Shown here: positions 19,211-28,609 of the stretch, one piece after another
How the letters are laid out: the number at the start of each line of letters is the position of its first letter
Position numbering within the stretch: the first letter of the stretch is position 1
Origin: Dryocola sp031988645
GTDB lineage: Bacteria > Pseudomonadota > Gammaproteobacteria > Enterobacterales > Enterobacteriaceae
Length of the DNA: 64,000 bases
Reading direction: 5' to 3'
Assembly: GCF_051307045.1 (NCBI RefSeq)
Contig: NZ_CP150452.1
Location: forward strand, 1,736,001-1,800,000
The notes under the pieces: model-generated
Database searches by the model: none
What the model was told of the DNA's origin: nothing
What the model saw: the letters and a program-made list of their open reading frames with translations, nothing else
Program-made: the position numbers and the translations under genes

Positions 19211-19999
19211 TTAAACGTCCCCTGAATTTTAGTTTTATCACGAAGGATGAGCTGGGAGGGCCAGAACCAGAACCAGCGACAGTACTAATAAAATGGTTGC
19301 CAGCGCGTTCACCTCGGGCGACACGCCGACCTTCACCATCGAATAGATCTTCAACGGTAAGATTTCATAGCTCGGCCCGGTAACAAACGAGGAGACCACC
19401 ACGTCGTCCATCGACAGGGTAAAGCTGAGCAGCCAGCCGGCGGCGACGGCGGGCATCGCCAGCGGCATGATGATTTTGCGCAGAATGGTTATCTCGCCGG
19501 CGCCCAGATCTTTCGCCGCTTCCAGCATCCGCACATCAAAGCCTTTCAGGCGCGAATAGACGGTCACCACCACAAACGGCAGGCAGAAGGTGATATGCGA
19601 GAACAGCAGCGACCAGAAGCCGAGCGAAATGCCCAGCAGCATAAACAGCACCAGCAGGGAAATCGCCATCACGATATCCGGCGACATCATCACCACAAAC
19701 AGCATGCCGCTAACGAAAGGCTTGCCGCGAAAGCGATAGCGATACAGCGCGACCGCCGTCAGCGAGCCAATCAGCGTGGCGAAAGTGGCGGAAAACACGG
19801 CCATCGTCAGGGAGTGCTGCGCGGCCTGCAGCAGGCTGTCGTTATTTACCAGCAGGCTGTACCAGCCGGTGGTAAACCCCTGCCAGTTGATGCCGAAGCG
19901 CGAACTGTTGAAGGAGTTGACGATCAGAATGATTATCGGGATGTAAAGCCAGGCATAGACGGCGGTCATAAAGACAGAGCGAAACAGGCGACCGATCAT
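19207..19999 (-). CDS. potC: PotC, spermidine/putrescine ABC permease (apparent frameshift)
   Basis: Six-helix ABC permease with the EAA loop EAAKDLGAGEITILRKIIMPLAMPAV. As written it stops at 19238 after LVLVLALPAHPS. Removing one base from GGGCC at 19258-19262 restores VLASQLILRDKTKI and moves the stop to 19207, overlapping the potD start and giving 263 residues (E. coli 264). The same GGCC insertion recurs across the window. It overlaps potB by ATGA. Confidence 0.93.
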
Positions 20000-20853
20000 T
20001 CTAATTCCACCTTTTTGTTAAGCAGGCGCGCCGCACGCCAGTAAATCAGCAGCATAAAGCCCATCACCAGCGTAAGCGTGATGCTGGTGGCCGCGCCAAA
20101 CGGCCAGTCGCGAATGTTCAGGAACTGGATTTTAATCACGTTGCCGATCAGCAGGTTTTTTGCCCCGCCCATTAGATCGGAAACGTAGAACAGCCCCATC
20201 GCCGGCAGCATCACCAGCAAACAGCCGGCAATAATGCCCGGCATGGTCAGCGGAAGAATGATGCGTATAAAGGTTTGCAGCTTGCCGGCGCCGAGGTCGC
20301 GCGCCGCTTCCAGCAGCGGCTTGTCGAGCTTCTCGATGCTGGAGTACAGCGGCATCACCATAAACGGCAGCAGGATATAGATTAGCCCGAGGATAACCGC
20401 GCTTTCGGTATACATGATGCGAATGGGCGTATCGATAACCCCAAGCCACAGCAGAAAGGCGTTGAGGTAGCCTTTGGTGCTAAGAAAGATTTTCAGCCCG
20501 TAGATGCGGATCAGCGAGTTGGTCCAGAAGGGCACGATAAGCAGGAACAGCAGCAGCGGACGCACGCGTTCCGGCAGGCGGGCCAGAAACCAGGCAAAGG
20601 GATAGCCCAGCGCCAGGCAGGCAAGCGTTGCTATCAGCGCCATATTAAGCGAGTGCAGCAGCACCTGGGCGTAGAGCGGATCGGCCAGACGCGCGTAGTT
20701 ATCCAGCGTGAAAACCATGCTGACAAAATTCGCATCGTCGCGGGTCAGGAAACTGGTGCCGATAATCATCAGGTTAGGCAGGAAAACGAACAGCACCAGC
20801 CAGCCGACAACGGTGGCGATCACCCCGTTCTGGAACTTACGCGAGTTTTTCAT
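19996..20853 (-). CDS. potB: PotB, spermidine/putrescine ABC permease
   Basis: 285 residues from the conserved start MKNSRKFQNGVIATVVGWL at 20853, matching E. coli. Six membrane helices and the EAA loop EAARDLGAGKLQTFIRIILPLTMPGI, which contacts PotA. The start lies inside the 3' end of potA (17-bp overlap), showing translational coupling; the 9-residue longer start at 20880 is not conserved. Confidence 0.95.
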   Translation of the reverse strand: MKNSRKFQNGVIATVVGWLVLFVFLPNLMIIGTSFLTRDDANFVSMVFTLDNYARLADPLYAQVLLHSLNMALIATLACLALGYPFAWFLARLPERVRPLLLFLLIVPFWTNSLIRIYGLKIFLSTKGYLNAFLLWLGVIDTPIRIMYTESAVILGLIYILLPFMVMPLYSSIEKLDKPLLEAARDLGAGKLQTFIRIILPLTMPGIIAGCLLVMLPAMGLFYVSDLMGGAKNLLIGNVIKIQFLNIRDWPFGAATSITLTLVMGFMLLIYWRAARLLNKKVELE

Positions 20854-21973
20854 CAGCCAGCACAACCTCCCAGCTTTCAACCCAGGTCACGGCCATTTTC
20901 TGATCGAGGGAGTGATCGAAGTCCGGATCGTCTTCGTTAAAGAACTCGCTCACCATCACCATCTTGCCGTTTTCCAGCTCGACGCTCGACTCAAGCGTCA
21001 TCCCTTTATAGTTGCGCTCGCGCACGTAGCCAATCAGGCCGTCGGCCACGCTTGTGTCGTTGATCTCTTCAACGCGCAGGTCCTCCGGGCGCAGCAGGAC
21101 GTTCAGCTTTTGCCCCGGCGTCACCGGCAGCCCGGCGAAAATATTGCATTCGCGGCCTTCTACGTTTGCCCGCACGCGCTGTTCGTCGATGCGCTCGATA
21201 ACGGTCGCGTGGAAAATATTGATCTCGCCAATGAAGCTCGCCACGAACAGGTTCTTCGGCTCTTCATAGATTTCACGCGGCGTGCCGTCCTGCTCGATAC
21301 GGCCGTCGCGCATCACCACGATACGGTCCGACATCGTCAGCGCCTCTTCCTGATCGTGGGTGACGAATACGAAGGTGATGCCAAGCTTGCGCTGCAGCGC
21401 TTTCAGCTCGTTCTGCATCTGCTTGCGCAGCTTGTAGTCCAGCGCGGAAAGGGATTCATCGAGCAGCAGCAGGCGGGGTTTATTGACCACCGCGCGGGCG
21501 ATGGCAACGCGCTGCTGCTGGCCGCCGGAAAGCTGGTGGGGCAGGCGTTGCGCAAAGGATTCGAGCTGCACCATCTTCAGGGCTTCCGTCACGCGCGGGG
21601 TAATGTCGGCGGCGGGGGTTTTTTGCATCCTCAGGCCGAAGGCGACGTTCTCAAACACGGTCATATGCGGAAACAGGGCATAGCTCTGGAATACGGTGTT
21701 GACGTGGCGATGCTCCGCCGCAACGTTTGTGATGTCCTGGTCTTCGAGCGAAATGGTGCCCGTATCGACGTTTTCCAGCCCGGCAATCAGGCGCAGAACG
21801 GTGGTTTTGCCGCAGCCGGAAGGGCCGAGCAGCGTCAGGAACTCACCATGATTAATGGTGAGCGAGAAGTCCGAAATAACGGTTTTACCATCAAAGCCCT
21901 TGCCGACACCCGCAAGGCGCACCAGCGGTGAGAGCAAACGTTGCTGTGTATTCAATTTTTTACGCTGTCCCAT
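20837..21973 (-). CDS. potA: PotA, spermidine/putrescine ABC transporter ATPase
   Basis: 378 residues from MGQRKKLNTQQ at 21973, as in E. coli. Walker A GPSGCGKTT, signature LSGGQQQRVAIARAV, Walker B LLLLDESLSALD, switch His VTHDQEEALTMSD and a C-terminal TOBE domain. It energises polyamine import and is inhibited by spermidine in E. coli. The open frame continues upstream to 22183 but this overlaps the promoter region shared with pepT and is not conserved. First gene of potABCD. Confidence 0.96.
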   Translation of the reverse strand: MGQRKKLNTQQRLLSPLVRLAGVGKGFDGKTVISDFSLTINHGEFLTLLGPSGCGKTTVLRLIAGLENVDTGTISLEDQDITNVAAEHRHVNTVFQSYALFPHMTVFENVAFGLRMQKTPAADITPRVTEALKMVQLESFAQRLPHQLSGGQQQRVAIARAVVNKPRLLLLDESLSALDYKLRKQMQNELKALQRKLGITFVFVTHDQEEALTMSDRIVVMRDGRIEQDGTPREIYEEPKNLFVASFIGEINIFHATVIERIDEQRVRANVEGRECNIFAGLPVTPGQKLNVLLRPEDLRVEEINDTSVADGLIGYVRERNYKGMTLESSVELENGKMVMVSEFFNEDDPDFDHSLDQKMAVTWVESWEVVLADEKLA

Positions 21974-22238
21974 AAATAACGCATCGGATGATCCATTGAT
22001 GCGGGGTTTGTGAGTAACCACCTTGAGGTCTGGCACATTCAATAAGGGCTGGCATTCTACGGCAAAGTCCTGAAATCGCCAATCCTTGATGTCCCGATGT
22101 GCCTGTATTTCAACTACGTTTAATGCATTGGCTGCGAAGATGACTATTTTCGCGCGTACCGGGCTAAAAGTGACCTGACGCAATATTTAACGTCAGCGCC
22201 TTAATGATAATAACGTCACAAAAGATGAGGGTGGCTAA

Positions 22239-23465
22239 ATGGATAAATTACTTGAGCGTTTTTTGCATTACGTCTCACTGGATACTCAGTCTAAGCCCGG
22301 CGTTAAACAGGTGCCGAGCACCGAAGGGCAGTGGAAGCTGTTGCGTTTACTAAAAGAGCAGATGGAAGAGCTGGGGCTGGTAAACGTCACCTTAGGCGAG
22401 CACGGTACCGTTATGGGCACGCTTGCGTCTAATATCGCAAAAACGGTTCCGGCCATTGGCTTTATCTCTCATGTTGATACCGCGCCGGATTTCACCGGCA
22501 AAAACGTTAATCCGCAGATCGTCGAGAATTATCGCGGCGGAGATATCGCGCTGGGCATCGGCGACGAGGTGCTCTCGCCGGTGATGTTCCCCGTTTTGCA
22601 CCAGCTGCTGGGGCAGACGCTTATCACCACCGACGGTAAAACGCTGCTGGGCGCCGACGATAAAGCGGGCGTGGCGGAAATCATGACGGCGCTGGCGGTA
22701 CTGAAAGAAAAAAATATCCCGCACGGCGATATTCGCGTGGCCTTCACGCCGGATGAAGAGGTAGGCAAGGGCGCGAAATACTTTGACGTGGAGGCCTTTG
22801 ATGCCCGCTGGGCCTATACCGTAGACGGCGGCGGCGTGGGCGAGCTGGAATGCGAAAACTTCAACGCCGCGTCGGTAACCATCAAAATCGTCGGCAACAA
22901 CGTCCATCCGGGCACGGCCAAAGGCGTGATGGTAAATGCGCTCTCGCTCGCCGCCCGCATTCACGCGGAGGTGCCGGCTAACGAAAGCCCGGAGTGCACC
23001 GAAGGCTACGAAGGGTTTTATCATCTGCACGGCATTAAAGGTTCGGTAGATAAAGCGGAGATGCACTACATCATTCGCGATTTTGACCGCGAGCAGTTTG
23101 AAGCGCGCAAACGCAAAATGATGGATATCGCCAGGAAAGTGGGCAAAGGCCTGCATCCGGACTGCTACATCGAGCTGGTTATTGAAGACAGCTACTACAA
23201 CATGCGCGAGAAAGTGGCGGAGCACCCGTACATTGTGGATGTGGCGCGCCAGGCCATGCTCGACTGCGACATCGAGCCGATCATGAAACCCATCCGCGGC
23301 GGCACCGACGGCGCGCAGCTGTCCTTTAAAGGCCTGCCGTGTCCGAACCTGTTCACCGGCGGCTACAACTACCACGGCAAACACGAGTTTGTCACGCTGG
23401 AAGGGATGGAAAAAGCGGTGGCGGTGATCGTGCGTATTGCCGAGCTGACGGCGCAGCGGGGATAA
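22239..23465 (+). CDS. pepT: PepT, tripeptide aminopeptidase
   Basis: 408 residues, the E. coli length. M20 metallopeptidase that removes N-terminal residues from tripeptides in the cytoplasm. Zinc ligands and catalytic residues are visible in HVDTAPDFTG, GADDKAGVAEI, TPDEEVGKGA, TVDGGGVGELE and the C-terminal FTGGYNYHGKHEF. It is divergent from potA with 265 bp between starts. In E. coli it is FNR-controlled; I did not find a convincing FNR site. Its ribosome site is GATGAGGGTGG. Confidence 0.96.
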   Translation: MDKLLERFLHYVSLDTQSKPGVKQVPSTEGQWKLLRLLKEQMEELGLVNVTLGEHGTVMGTLASNIAKTVPAIGFISHVDTAPDFTGKNVNPQIVENYRGGDIALGIGDEVLSPVMFPVLHQLLGQTLITTDGKTLLGADDKAGVAEIMTALAVLKEKNIPHGDIRVAFTPDEEVGKGAKYFDVEAFDARWAYTVDGGGVGELECENFNAASVTIKIVGNNVHPGTAKGVMVNALSLAARIHAEVPANESPECTEGYEGFYHLHGIKGSVDKAEMHYIIRDFDREQFEARKRKMMDIARKVGKGLHPDCYIELVIEDSYYNMREKVAEHPYIVDVARQAMLDCDIEPIMKPIRGGTDGAQLSFKGLPCPNLFTGGYNYHGKHEFVTLEGMEKAVAVIVRIAELTAQRG

Positions 23466-23517
23466 CCGTTGAATTGGGTGCTGGCTTTGGCTGGCGCTTT
23501 ATTTATCAGGTTAAAAG

Positions 23518-23541
23518 AAAGGGGGCGGCAAGCCCCTTTTT
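23518..23541 (+). terminator. pepT terminator
   Basis: 7-bp stem AAAGGGG (23518-23524) with CCCCTTT (23533-23539), loop of 8, followed by TT. It lies 53 bp after the pepT stop. Confidence 0.8.
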
Positions 23542-23628
23542 GTTTATAGGGGAGTACAGCTTGCCGGGGCATCTTCGTCATGGTTTGCGTGGGCGCGGTA
23601 AGCACTGATACAGCTCGGCGCGGGAGAT

Positions 23629-24393
23629 TTATTTCCGCGAGCAGCAGGCGATATAGTTCAGCTGATGGCGGTTACGGCGGAAGAAGCGGAACATCCCCAA
23701 AAAGCGCGTCCGGTTCTCACGGGTGCGCAGGCCGTTAAACAGGATTTTCGCCGTGCGCGCCAGGCCTTCGTCGCGAATCAGCCCCCTTGGTGACATCAGG
23801 GACATCGCGCCGTGGTGGGTATTGACCGACCGGAAACCGCTGGCGATAAACAGCTCTTTCCACGAAGCGTGGGTCATCGGGCTGACGTTGGATTTCACAA
23901 TCTCTTCCAGCTGCGTCTGCCCGCCCGCCTCCAGGCGTTCGCGGGTAAACATGATGTCGTGCGTCAGCAGGCGACCGCCGGGTTTGAGCACCCGATAGTA
24001 CTCATCGATCAGCCGGGTTTTGGCTTTGTCCACATACATGGTGAGCATCGCTTCGTTAATCACTACGTCGAAGGCATCGTCGGCGAAGGGCAGCCTGGTG
24101 GCGTTGGCTTCCAGCACCTGGATTTTATCCTGCAGACCGGCGGCAGCGACGTTTTGCCGCGCCTTCATCAACGCGTTTTTATCCATATCGACGGCGTATA
24201 TCCTGCAGCCAAAGCGCTGCGCCAGCTCGATGGAGGTGGTGCCCATATTGCAGGCGACTTCCAGCACTATGCTCTCCGGCGTGAGGTTTGACTGGTTGAA
24301 CAACCACTCGGTCGCCTCAGCGCCGCCGGGCCGCAAACGGGTCTTCCCAAGGCTTGCTAAGAAGGTGTGTCCGGCTTTCTCACTTGCGCTCAT
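23629..24393 (-). CDS. SAM-dependent class I methyltransferase (UbiE-like fold)
   Basis: 254 residues from the ATG at 24393, which has a GGAG ribosome site. Motif I VLEVACNMGTTSIELAQ (about 47-63), acidic motif AVDMDKNALMKAR and post-motif DAFDVVINEAMLTMY are those of class I methyltransferases. The substrate is not evident. Absent between pepT and roxA in E. coli. Its promoter overlaps a palindrome resembling the NsrR operator, so nitric-oxide induction is possible, as for the E. coli methyltransferase gene tehB. A longer in-frame start at 24489 would run through that operator and is less likely. Confidence 0.8.
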   Translation of the reverse strand: MSASEKAGHTFLASLGKTRLRPGGAEATEWLFNQSNLTPESIVLEVACNMGTTSIELAQRFGCRIYAVDMDKNALMKARQNVAAAGLQDKIQVLEANATRLPFADDAFDVVINEAMLTMYVDKAKTRLIDEYYRVLKPGGRLLTHDIMFTRERLEAGGQTQLEEIVKSNVSPMTHASWKELFIASGFRSVNTHHGAMSLMSPRGLIRDEGLARTAKILFNGLRTRENRTRFLGMFRFFRRNRHQLNYIACCSRK

Positions 24394-24405
24394 GTCTGCG
24401 TCTCC

Positions 24406-24438
24406 ATGATAAGTTGTATTTTTAATGCAACTTATCAT
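24406..24438. promoter_or_regulatory. NsrR-like palindromic operator upstream of the methyltransferase
   Basis: An 11-bp perfect inverted repeat ATGATAAGTTG / CAACTTATCAT separated by 11 bp. Its core 24411-24433 has the 11-1-11 layout of NsrR sites (AANATGYATTT and its complement); the half-sites AAGTTGTATTT and AAGTTGCATTA differ at one and two positions. It ends 13 bp before the start codon and overlaps a TATGAT -10-like element on the minus strand, as expected for a repressor site. NsrR identity is inferred. Confidence 0.55.
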
Positions 24439-24812
24439 AAAGGCTGGCGAATGCGAATGATTTTCATCAGGCGAAAAGGAGTTTGTCACGCCGGGTCAAG
24501 GATTTATAACTTTCGCTGAACAATATCGCGTCTTAATGTCTCTTTGGAAAACCCTAAGCATAGCAGGCAGTTGGCTCTTTTTGCCGTCCTTATCTTCTCT
24601 CTTTTACTTCAGCCCCCAGTGTCTTTTTTGTGAAGCCGGGCATGTTTCACGTTGCGCATACTTGTATGGTAATGGTGCGGGGCATAACTTGATTTCCAGC
24701 AAAAAAGCATACTGAAAGGAACACGGGTGAAAATCGCCAGGGATGTAGTAATGGTAACGTGCCGCCTTTCCCGAAAATCAAACAGTTAACTGGTTAATAT
24801 TAAGGAGATATG
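24439..24812. other. intergenic region before the DlgD-like gene
   Basis: 374 bp without a credible gene. It must contain the divergent promoters. The only clear structure is a 12-bp palindrome CATACTTGTATG at 24657-24668, which could be an operator for the downstream dehydrogenase gene. AAGGAG at 24803-24807 is that gene's ribosome site. Confidence 0.5.
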
Positions 24813-25829
24813 ATGGCAGTGGTAAAATTTGACGAAATGAAGCAAACCGTTAAGCAGGCATTTTTAAACGCCGGCTTGTCTGAATCACAGGCTGATATTT
24901 GCGCTCAGATCCACACGGAAGCCAGCTGCGACGGTATTTTCTCGCATGGCCTTAACCGCGTGGCGCGTTTTGTTGATTACGTGAAAAAGGGCTGGGTAGA
25001 TATTCACGCTGAACCTGAAAAAGTGAAATCTATCGGCAGCATCGAAATTTACGACGGCCAGCGCGGTATTGGCATCACTAACGCTTTGTTTGCTGTTGAA
25101 AGGGCGATGACGCTGGCAAGCGAACAGGGTGTCGGTATTGTCGGTCTGCGTAATACCACCCACTGGATGCGCGGCGGCACTTACGGCTGGAAAGCCGCTG
25201 AAAAAGGCTACGCGGCTATCTGCTGGACCAATACCGAATCCTGCATGCCGGCATGGGGCGCCAAAAATCCTCGCCTGGGCAATAATCCTTACGTGATGGC
25301 GGTACCCATGACAGAAGGGGCGCTGGTGCTGGATATGGCTATGTCCCAGTACGCCTACGGCAAGCTTCAGGTAACACGCCTGAAGGGCGAAAAACTGCCT
25401 TTCCCCGGCGGGTTTGACAAGGATGGCAATCTGACGGACGAGCCGGGGCCGATTGAAGAATCCATGCGCATTCTGCCGACCGGTTACTGGAAAGGTTCCG
25501 GGATGGCTATCCTGCTTGACGTAATGGCCGCGTTCCTGACGGCAGGCTCTCCAACCAATGAAATCGATAAAATCCAGCAGGGCAGCTGTACCGGCGCAAG
25601 CCAGGTATTTATGGTGTTCGATCCGAAGCATTTTGGCGGAATAGAGTTCAGCAAGGCGATGGCGGCAAGCGTGGCGGAGTATGTTAAAGGCTCAATGCCA
25701 GCGGAAGGCCAGCGCGACGTATTTTATCCTGGCGAAATGGCGCTGCGTAATCGCGTTAATTTCAGCGCCAATGGTATTCCGGCTGATGACGGAGTCTGGG
25801 CTGAAGTACAAAAACTGGCGAAACGCTAA
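24813..25829 (+). CDS. malate/L-lactate dehydrogenase family oxidoreductase, DlgD (YiaK)-like
   Basis: 338 residues. Matches the LDH2/MDH2 family by GIFSHGLNRVARF, VGIVGLRNTTHWMRGGTYGWKAAEKGYAAICWTNTESCMPAWGAK and ILPTGYWKGSGMAILLDVMAA, close in pattern to E. coli 2,3-diketo-L-gulonate reductase YiaK. NAD(P)H-dependent reduction of a 2-keto sugar acid is likely; the exact substrate is inferred only. The start at 24813 gives normal spacing to AAGGAG; the ATG 3 bp upstream is too close. No sugar-acid transport or kinase genes adjoin it, so it is a stand-alone enzyme here. Confidence 0.85.
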   Translation: MAVVKFDEMKQTVKQAFLNAGLSESQADICAQIHTEASCDGIFSHGLNRVARFVDYVKKGWVDIHAEPEKVKSIGSIEIYDGQRGIGITNALFAVERAMTLASEQGVGIVGLRNTTHWMRGGTYGWKAAEKGYAAICWTNTESCMPAWGAKNPRLGNNPYVMAVPMTEGALVLDMAMSQYAYGKLQVTRLKGEKLPFPGGFDKDGNLTDEPGPIEESMRILPTGYWKGSGMAILLDVMAAFLTAGSPTNEIDKIQQGSCTGASQVFMVFDPKHFGGIEFSKAMAASVAEYVKGSMPAEGQRDVFYPGEMALRNRVNFSANGIPADDGVWAEVQKLAKR

Positions 25830-25944
25830 TAATTATAATTGCAGGAAAATCTTTCCCAGCGTAACTCCGCGTCCGGTGATTGCTTCACGCTTTATTTATA
25901 TGGCTTGCCCCGCAGAGGGGCAGCGTTATCCGGCCGCGGCGGAA

Positions 25945-26676
25945 TTATTTTTCACCCCAGGCGCTATATAATAATCCTGCCCCGGAAATTAACAGAATGA
26001 CGTCAATCAGCGCTGAAAAATGTGTCGCGGATAATCTTCTTACTAAAGTCTTACTGCTCAGGGTGCCAAGCAAAATGCCGCCGCCGACGAATACTCCCGT
26101 GAGTGCGACCCGTACCGAAAGCGCATCCTGAAGAGCAAATGTACCGGCTTTACTCACGTACAGAAGAAGGGCGCTCGCCGCTTCCGTGCCAATAAAAGCT
26201 CCGCCGCTTAACCCATAGGCCGTAAAAATCGGCACGCTCACCGGGCCTGTCGACAGCACCAGGCCGGTCAGGAAACCAACGCATCCTCCACAGAACCCCA
26301 ACTGCTTTATCGAAAGCGTCCATCGGTTGTTTTTCAGGCGCCGGCGGACCGGGATCATCATCCAGAAGAAAATGCCTAACGCGCAGTCTATCGTCCATGC
26401 GGGCAGAGCGAGCAGCACATGAGCGCCCAACGAAGCTGCCGGCACGCCGGGTAATATATAGGCAAGCGTTGCGCGCCAGTCGATCTCGCCCCACCAGACC
26501 GCTATGCGGGAGAGGTTACCAATAATAGCGGCTACGGCCATTATCGGTATGGCCGCTTTGGGCCCGAAACTGCTGACCATCGCGGGCAGCAAAAGCAAAG
26601 AAGAGCCTGTGCCCACTATCCCACTCACTGCTCCGGCAAACATCGCAATGACGGTTACACAGATATAAATTTCCAT
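25945..26676 (-). CDS. TauE/SafE-family sulfite/organic-anion exporter
   Basis: 243 residues with about eight hydrophobic segments. Family hallmarks: internal repeat with glycine-rich turns GAVSGIVGTGSSLLLLPAM near the N-terminus and CVGFLTGLVLSTGPVSVPIFTAYGL in the middle. The family moves sulfite, sulfoacetate or related anions across the inner membrane. Divergent from a LysR gene 98 bp away, which is the likely regulator. Confidence 0.82.
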   Translation of the reverse strand: MEIYICVTVIAMFAGAVSGIVGTGSSLLLLPAMVSSFGPKAAIPIMAVAAIIGNLSRIAVWWGEIDWRATLAYILPGVPAASLGAHVLLALPAWTIDCALGIFFWMMIPVRRRLKNNRWTLSIKQLGFCGGCVGFLTGLVLSTGPVSVPIFTAYGLSGGAFIGTEAASALLLYVSKAGTFALQDALSVRVALTGVFVGGGILLGTLSSKTLVRRLSATHFSALIDVILLISGAGLLYSAWGEK

Positions 26677-26774
26677 GACTACCTGATTTTTTATTGCAGG
26701 GCCCTCATCTTATTGCGTGTGTTTAGATCATAATATCGATTAATAATGACCGGTTATGAGACAAAAAGTCACAG

Positions 26775-27674
26775 ATGAAAAAACGAAATCTGCCGCCGTT
26801 AAATGCATTGAGGCTGTTCGAGACGGCGGCGCATGCAAGCAGCCTCAGTGCCGCAGCCGAGGAGTTAGGCATCACCCACGGCGCCGTCAGCAGGCAGATC
26901 AAACTGCTGGAAGAGTGGTTAGGGCAACCTTTATTTGAGCGCCAGGGGCAACGCAGCGTTGCCGCCGAACATGCCCGCGCGTATGCCGCGGAAATCAGCG
27001 CCGCCTTCGACATTATCAGCGACGCCTCAATGCGCTTCGGAAAAACACCGAATACCAGGGTCATAAAAGTAAACGCCCAGACCACTTTCGCGATGCACTG
27101 GTTGATACCTCGCCTGCCGGAATTCCATACCCGGCATCCTGACATTGACGTTTCGGTGTCCACATCAAACAGCTCGGAGGTAAAAGGGCTGTCAGGCTTT
27201 GACGTCTTGATTCGAAGAGAGCCGTTGGACAAGCCCGAATGGCGTTATTTTGATAAACGACCGTTGTTCGAAGAACGGCTCACGCTGATTGCCGCCCCGA
27301 AACTTTTAGCCAGGCAGGTTTTAGATAAGCCTGAAGATCTCGCCTCACAGGTGGTTATTGCGTCGCATACGCGGGTGGGGGAGTGGGAAAGATGGATGAA
27401 AAAAGCCGGCATCGAAGCTTTGCGGCCGCTGCGCTTTCAGCGCTTTGAACACAATTATATAAGTCTTCAGGCGGTCATTGACGGTGTCGGAGTAGGTATG
27501 GGCGGGCTGCCAACCCTTGCGCATGATTTAAAAGAGAAAAGGCTTCTCGCCCCCTTGCCGGTCGAGGTTAAAGGAAGCAAATACGTGGCTTTAATCGCGC
27601 CCGACGTTGATAAGTCATCGGCATTCAATCTGTTTCTGGAATGGCTTGAACGGGAAGCATCTGCGATATGTTAA
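26775..27674 (+). CDS. LysR-family (GcvA-like) regulator
   Basis: 299 residues. HTH LFETAAHASSLSAAAEELGITHGAVSRQIKLLEEWLG at about 14-50, with the GcvA/AmpR-like opening LPPLNALRLFE. The effector domain contains HWLIPRLPEF and VGVGMGGLPTLAHD. Divergent from the TauE/SafE exporter gene. The start at ATG 26775 is preceded by CACAG with no strong Shine-Dalgarno; another start further upstream would leave the frame. Confidence 0.85.
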   Translation: MKKRNLPPLNALRLFETAAHASSLSAAAEELGITHGAVSRQIKLLEEWLGQPLFERQGQRSVAAEHARAYAAEISAAFDIISDASMRFGKTPNTRVIKVNAQTTFAMHWLIPRLPEFHTRHPDIDVSVSTSNSSEVKGLSGFDVLIRREPLDKPEWRYFDKRPLFEERLTLIAAPKLLARQVLDKPEDLASQVVIASHTRVGEWERWMKKAGIEALRPLRFQRFEHNYISLQAVIDGVGVGMGGLPTLAHDLKEKRLLAPLPVEVKGSKYVALIAPDVDKSSAFNLFLEWLEREASAIC

Positions 27675-27769
27675 ACGGCGCGAAACCTTTGCCTTTGGCG
27701 CCGCTTTTGCTCTTGCGGGTAATTAGCGATATGTTTATCCAACTAAACCGCAACACGACAGGATAATTT

Positions 27770-28084
27770 ATGTCTTTGCAGCAGCAACCAGCCTACATCA
27801 TCCGTATGCGAGCCAAACCAGGCATGGGCGACAAACTGTTCGAGCTGGCCACGGCTGGCATGATAAAATCCGCGGCTTCCGACCGTTACATCCTTGCCCG
27901 CGAAGACGAAGACCCGGATGTCCTCTGGAACATGGAGGTGTTTAAGTCAGCTGCGGCGAAAGACAGCTACGAAAACAGCTCCTTAGCCGACGAACTCCGC
28001 GACGAGATAATCAGTCTGCTGGCCGAGCCGCCAATGCGTATTGCCGTTCACCCCTATTCTGCTCTTCCTCACGACAAGCCTTAA
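27770..28084 (+). CDS. antibiotic-biosynthesis-monooxygenase (ABM/YgiN-like) domain protein
   Basis: 104 residues forming one ferredoxin-like ABM domain (YIIRMRAKPGMGDKLFELA ... RYILAREDEDPDVLWNMEVFKS). Members include quinol monooxygenases and heme-degrading enzymes that work without cofactors; substrate unknown here. Preceded by GACAGGATAATTT. Stands alone: 95 bp after the LysR stop, followed by a 20-bp perfect palindrome at 28083-28102 (AAGCCCTGGATCCAGGGCTT) that overlaps its stop and may end the transcript. Confidence 0.75.
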   Translation: MSLQQQPAYIIRMRAKPGMGDKLFELATAGMIKSAASDRYILAREDEDPDVLWNMEVFKSAAAKDSYENSSLADELRDEIISLLAEPPMRIAVHPYSALPHDKP

Positions 28085-28285
28085 GCCCTGGATCCAGGGC
28101 TTCGACAATATTCTCTGTCTCCCTGCGCAGCATCCGGAAAGCCATGCCGTGTGTAGTTGGCGGGTTAATATTGATTCCCGCGTTTGCTAACTGGCTTCCA
28201 TGGCGCAGCCATACTTCGGCGCTAACCGAAGCATCGTACTTTCGTCGGTAATAAGCTTTCTGAAAATTAACCAGGAGGCAGACGA

Positions 28286-28609
28286 ATGATTGCGGTGATT
28301 TTTGAGGCGGAAGCCTTGCCAGAAGCACAGGAACGGTATCTTCAGCTTGCGGCCGAGCTGAAGCCACTGTTGTCGGACACGCCAGGATTTATTTCTATTG
28401 AGCGCTTCCAGAGCCTGAGTACATCGGGAAAAATCCTTTCTTTATCATGGTGGGAAGATGAAAACGCTGTGGCTGGATGGAAGCAAAATGTTATGCATCT
28501 GGCAGCGCAGAAAGAAGGTAAAAGGTCGATTTTTTCATTCTACAGAATACGCGTTGCCAGCGTATCTCGTGATTACTCTTCTGATAAGCAGGCGCATCCG
28601 CATGTATGA
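28286..28609 (+). CDS. ABM-domain protein (YqjZ-like), first gene of a three-gene operon
   Basis: 107 residues: MIAVIFEAEALPEAQERYLQLAAELKPLL, PGFISIERFQSL, ILSLSWWEDENAVAGWKQNVMH, a dimeric alpha-beta barrel monooxygenase fold. GGAGG lies 9 bp before the ATG. The stop overlaps the next start (ATG at 28602), so it is translationally coupled to an ACT-domain protein and then an ArsR regulator. No catalytic assignment can be made; heme- or small-aromatic-modifying roles are typical of the fold. Confidence 0.78.
   Translation: MIAVIFEAEALPEAQERYLQLAAELKPLLSDTPGFISIERFQSLSTSGKILSLSWWEDENAVAGWKQNVMHLAAQKEGKRSIFSFYRIRVASVSRDYSSDKQAHPHV

Noticed and set aside
20708..21931. 407-codon open frame antisense to potA
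   Set aside because: Shadow of potA; potA is conserved along the full length and the antisense protein has no recognisable domain.
22392..23384. 330-codon open frame antisense to pepT
   Set aside because: Shadow frame of pepT; Phe/His/Arg-rich low-complexity translation.
28011..28367. 118-codon minus-strand frame over the ABM genes
   Set aside because: Overlaps two coding regions and has no family match.
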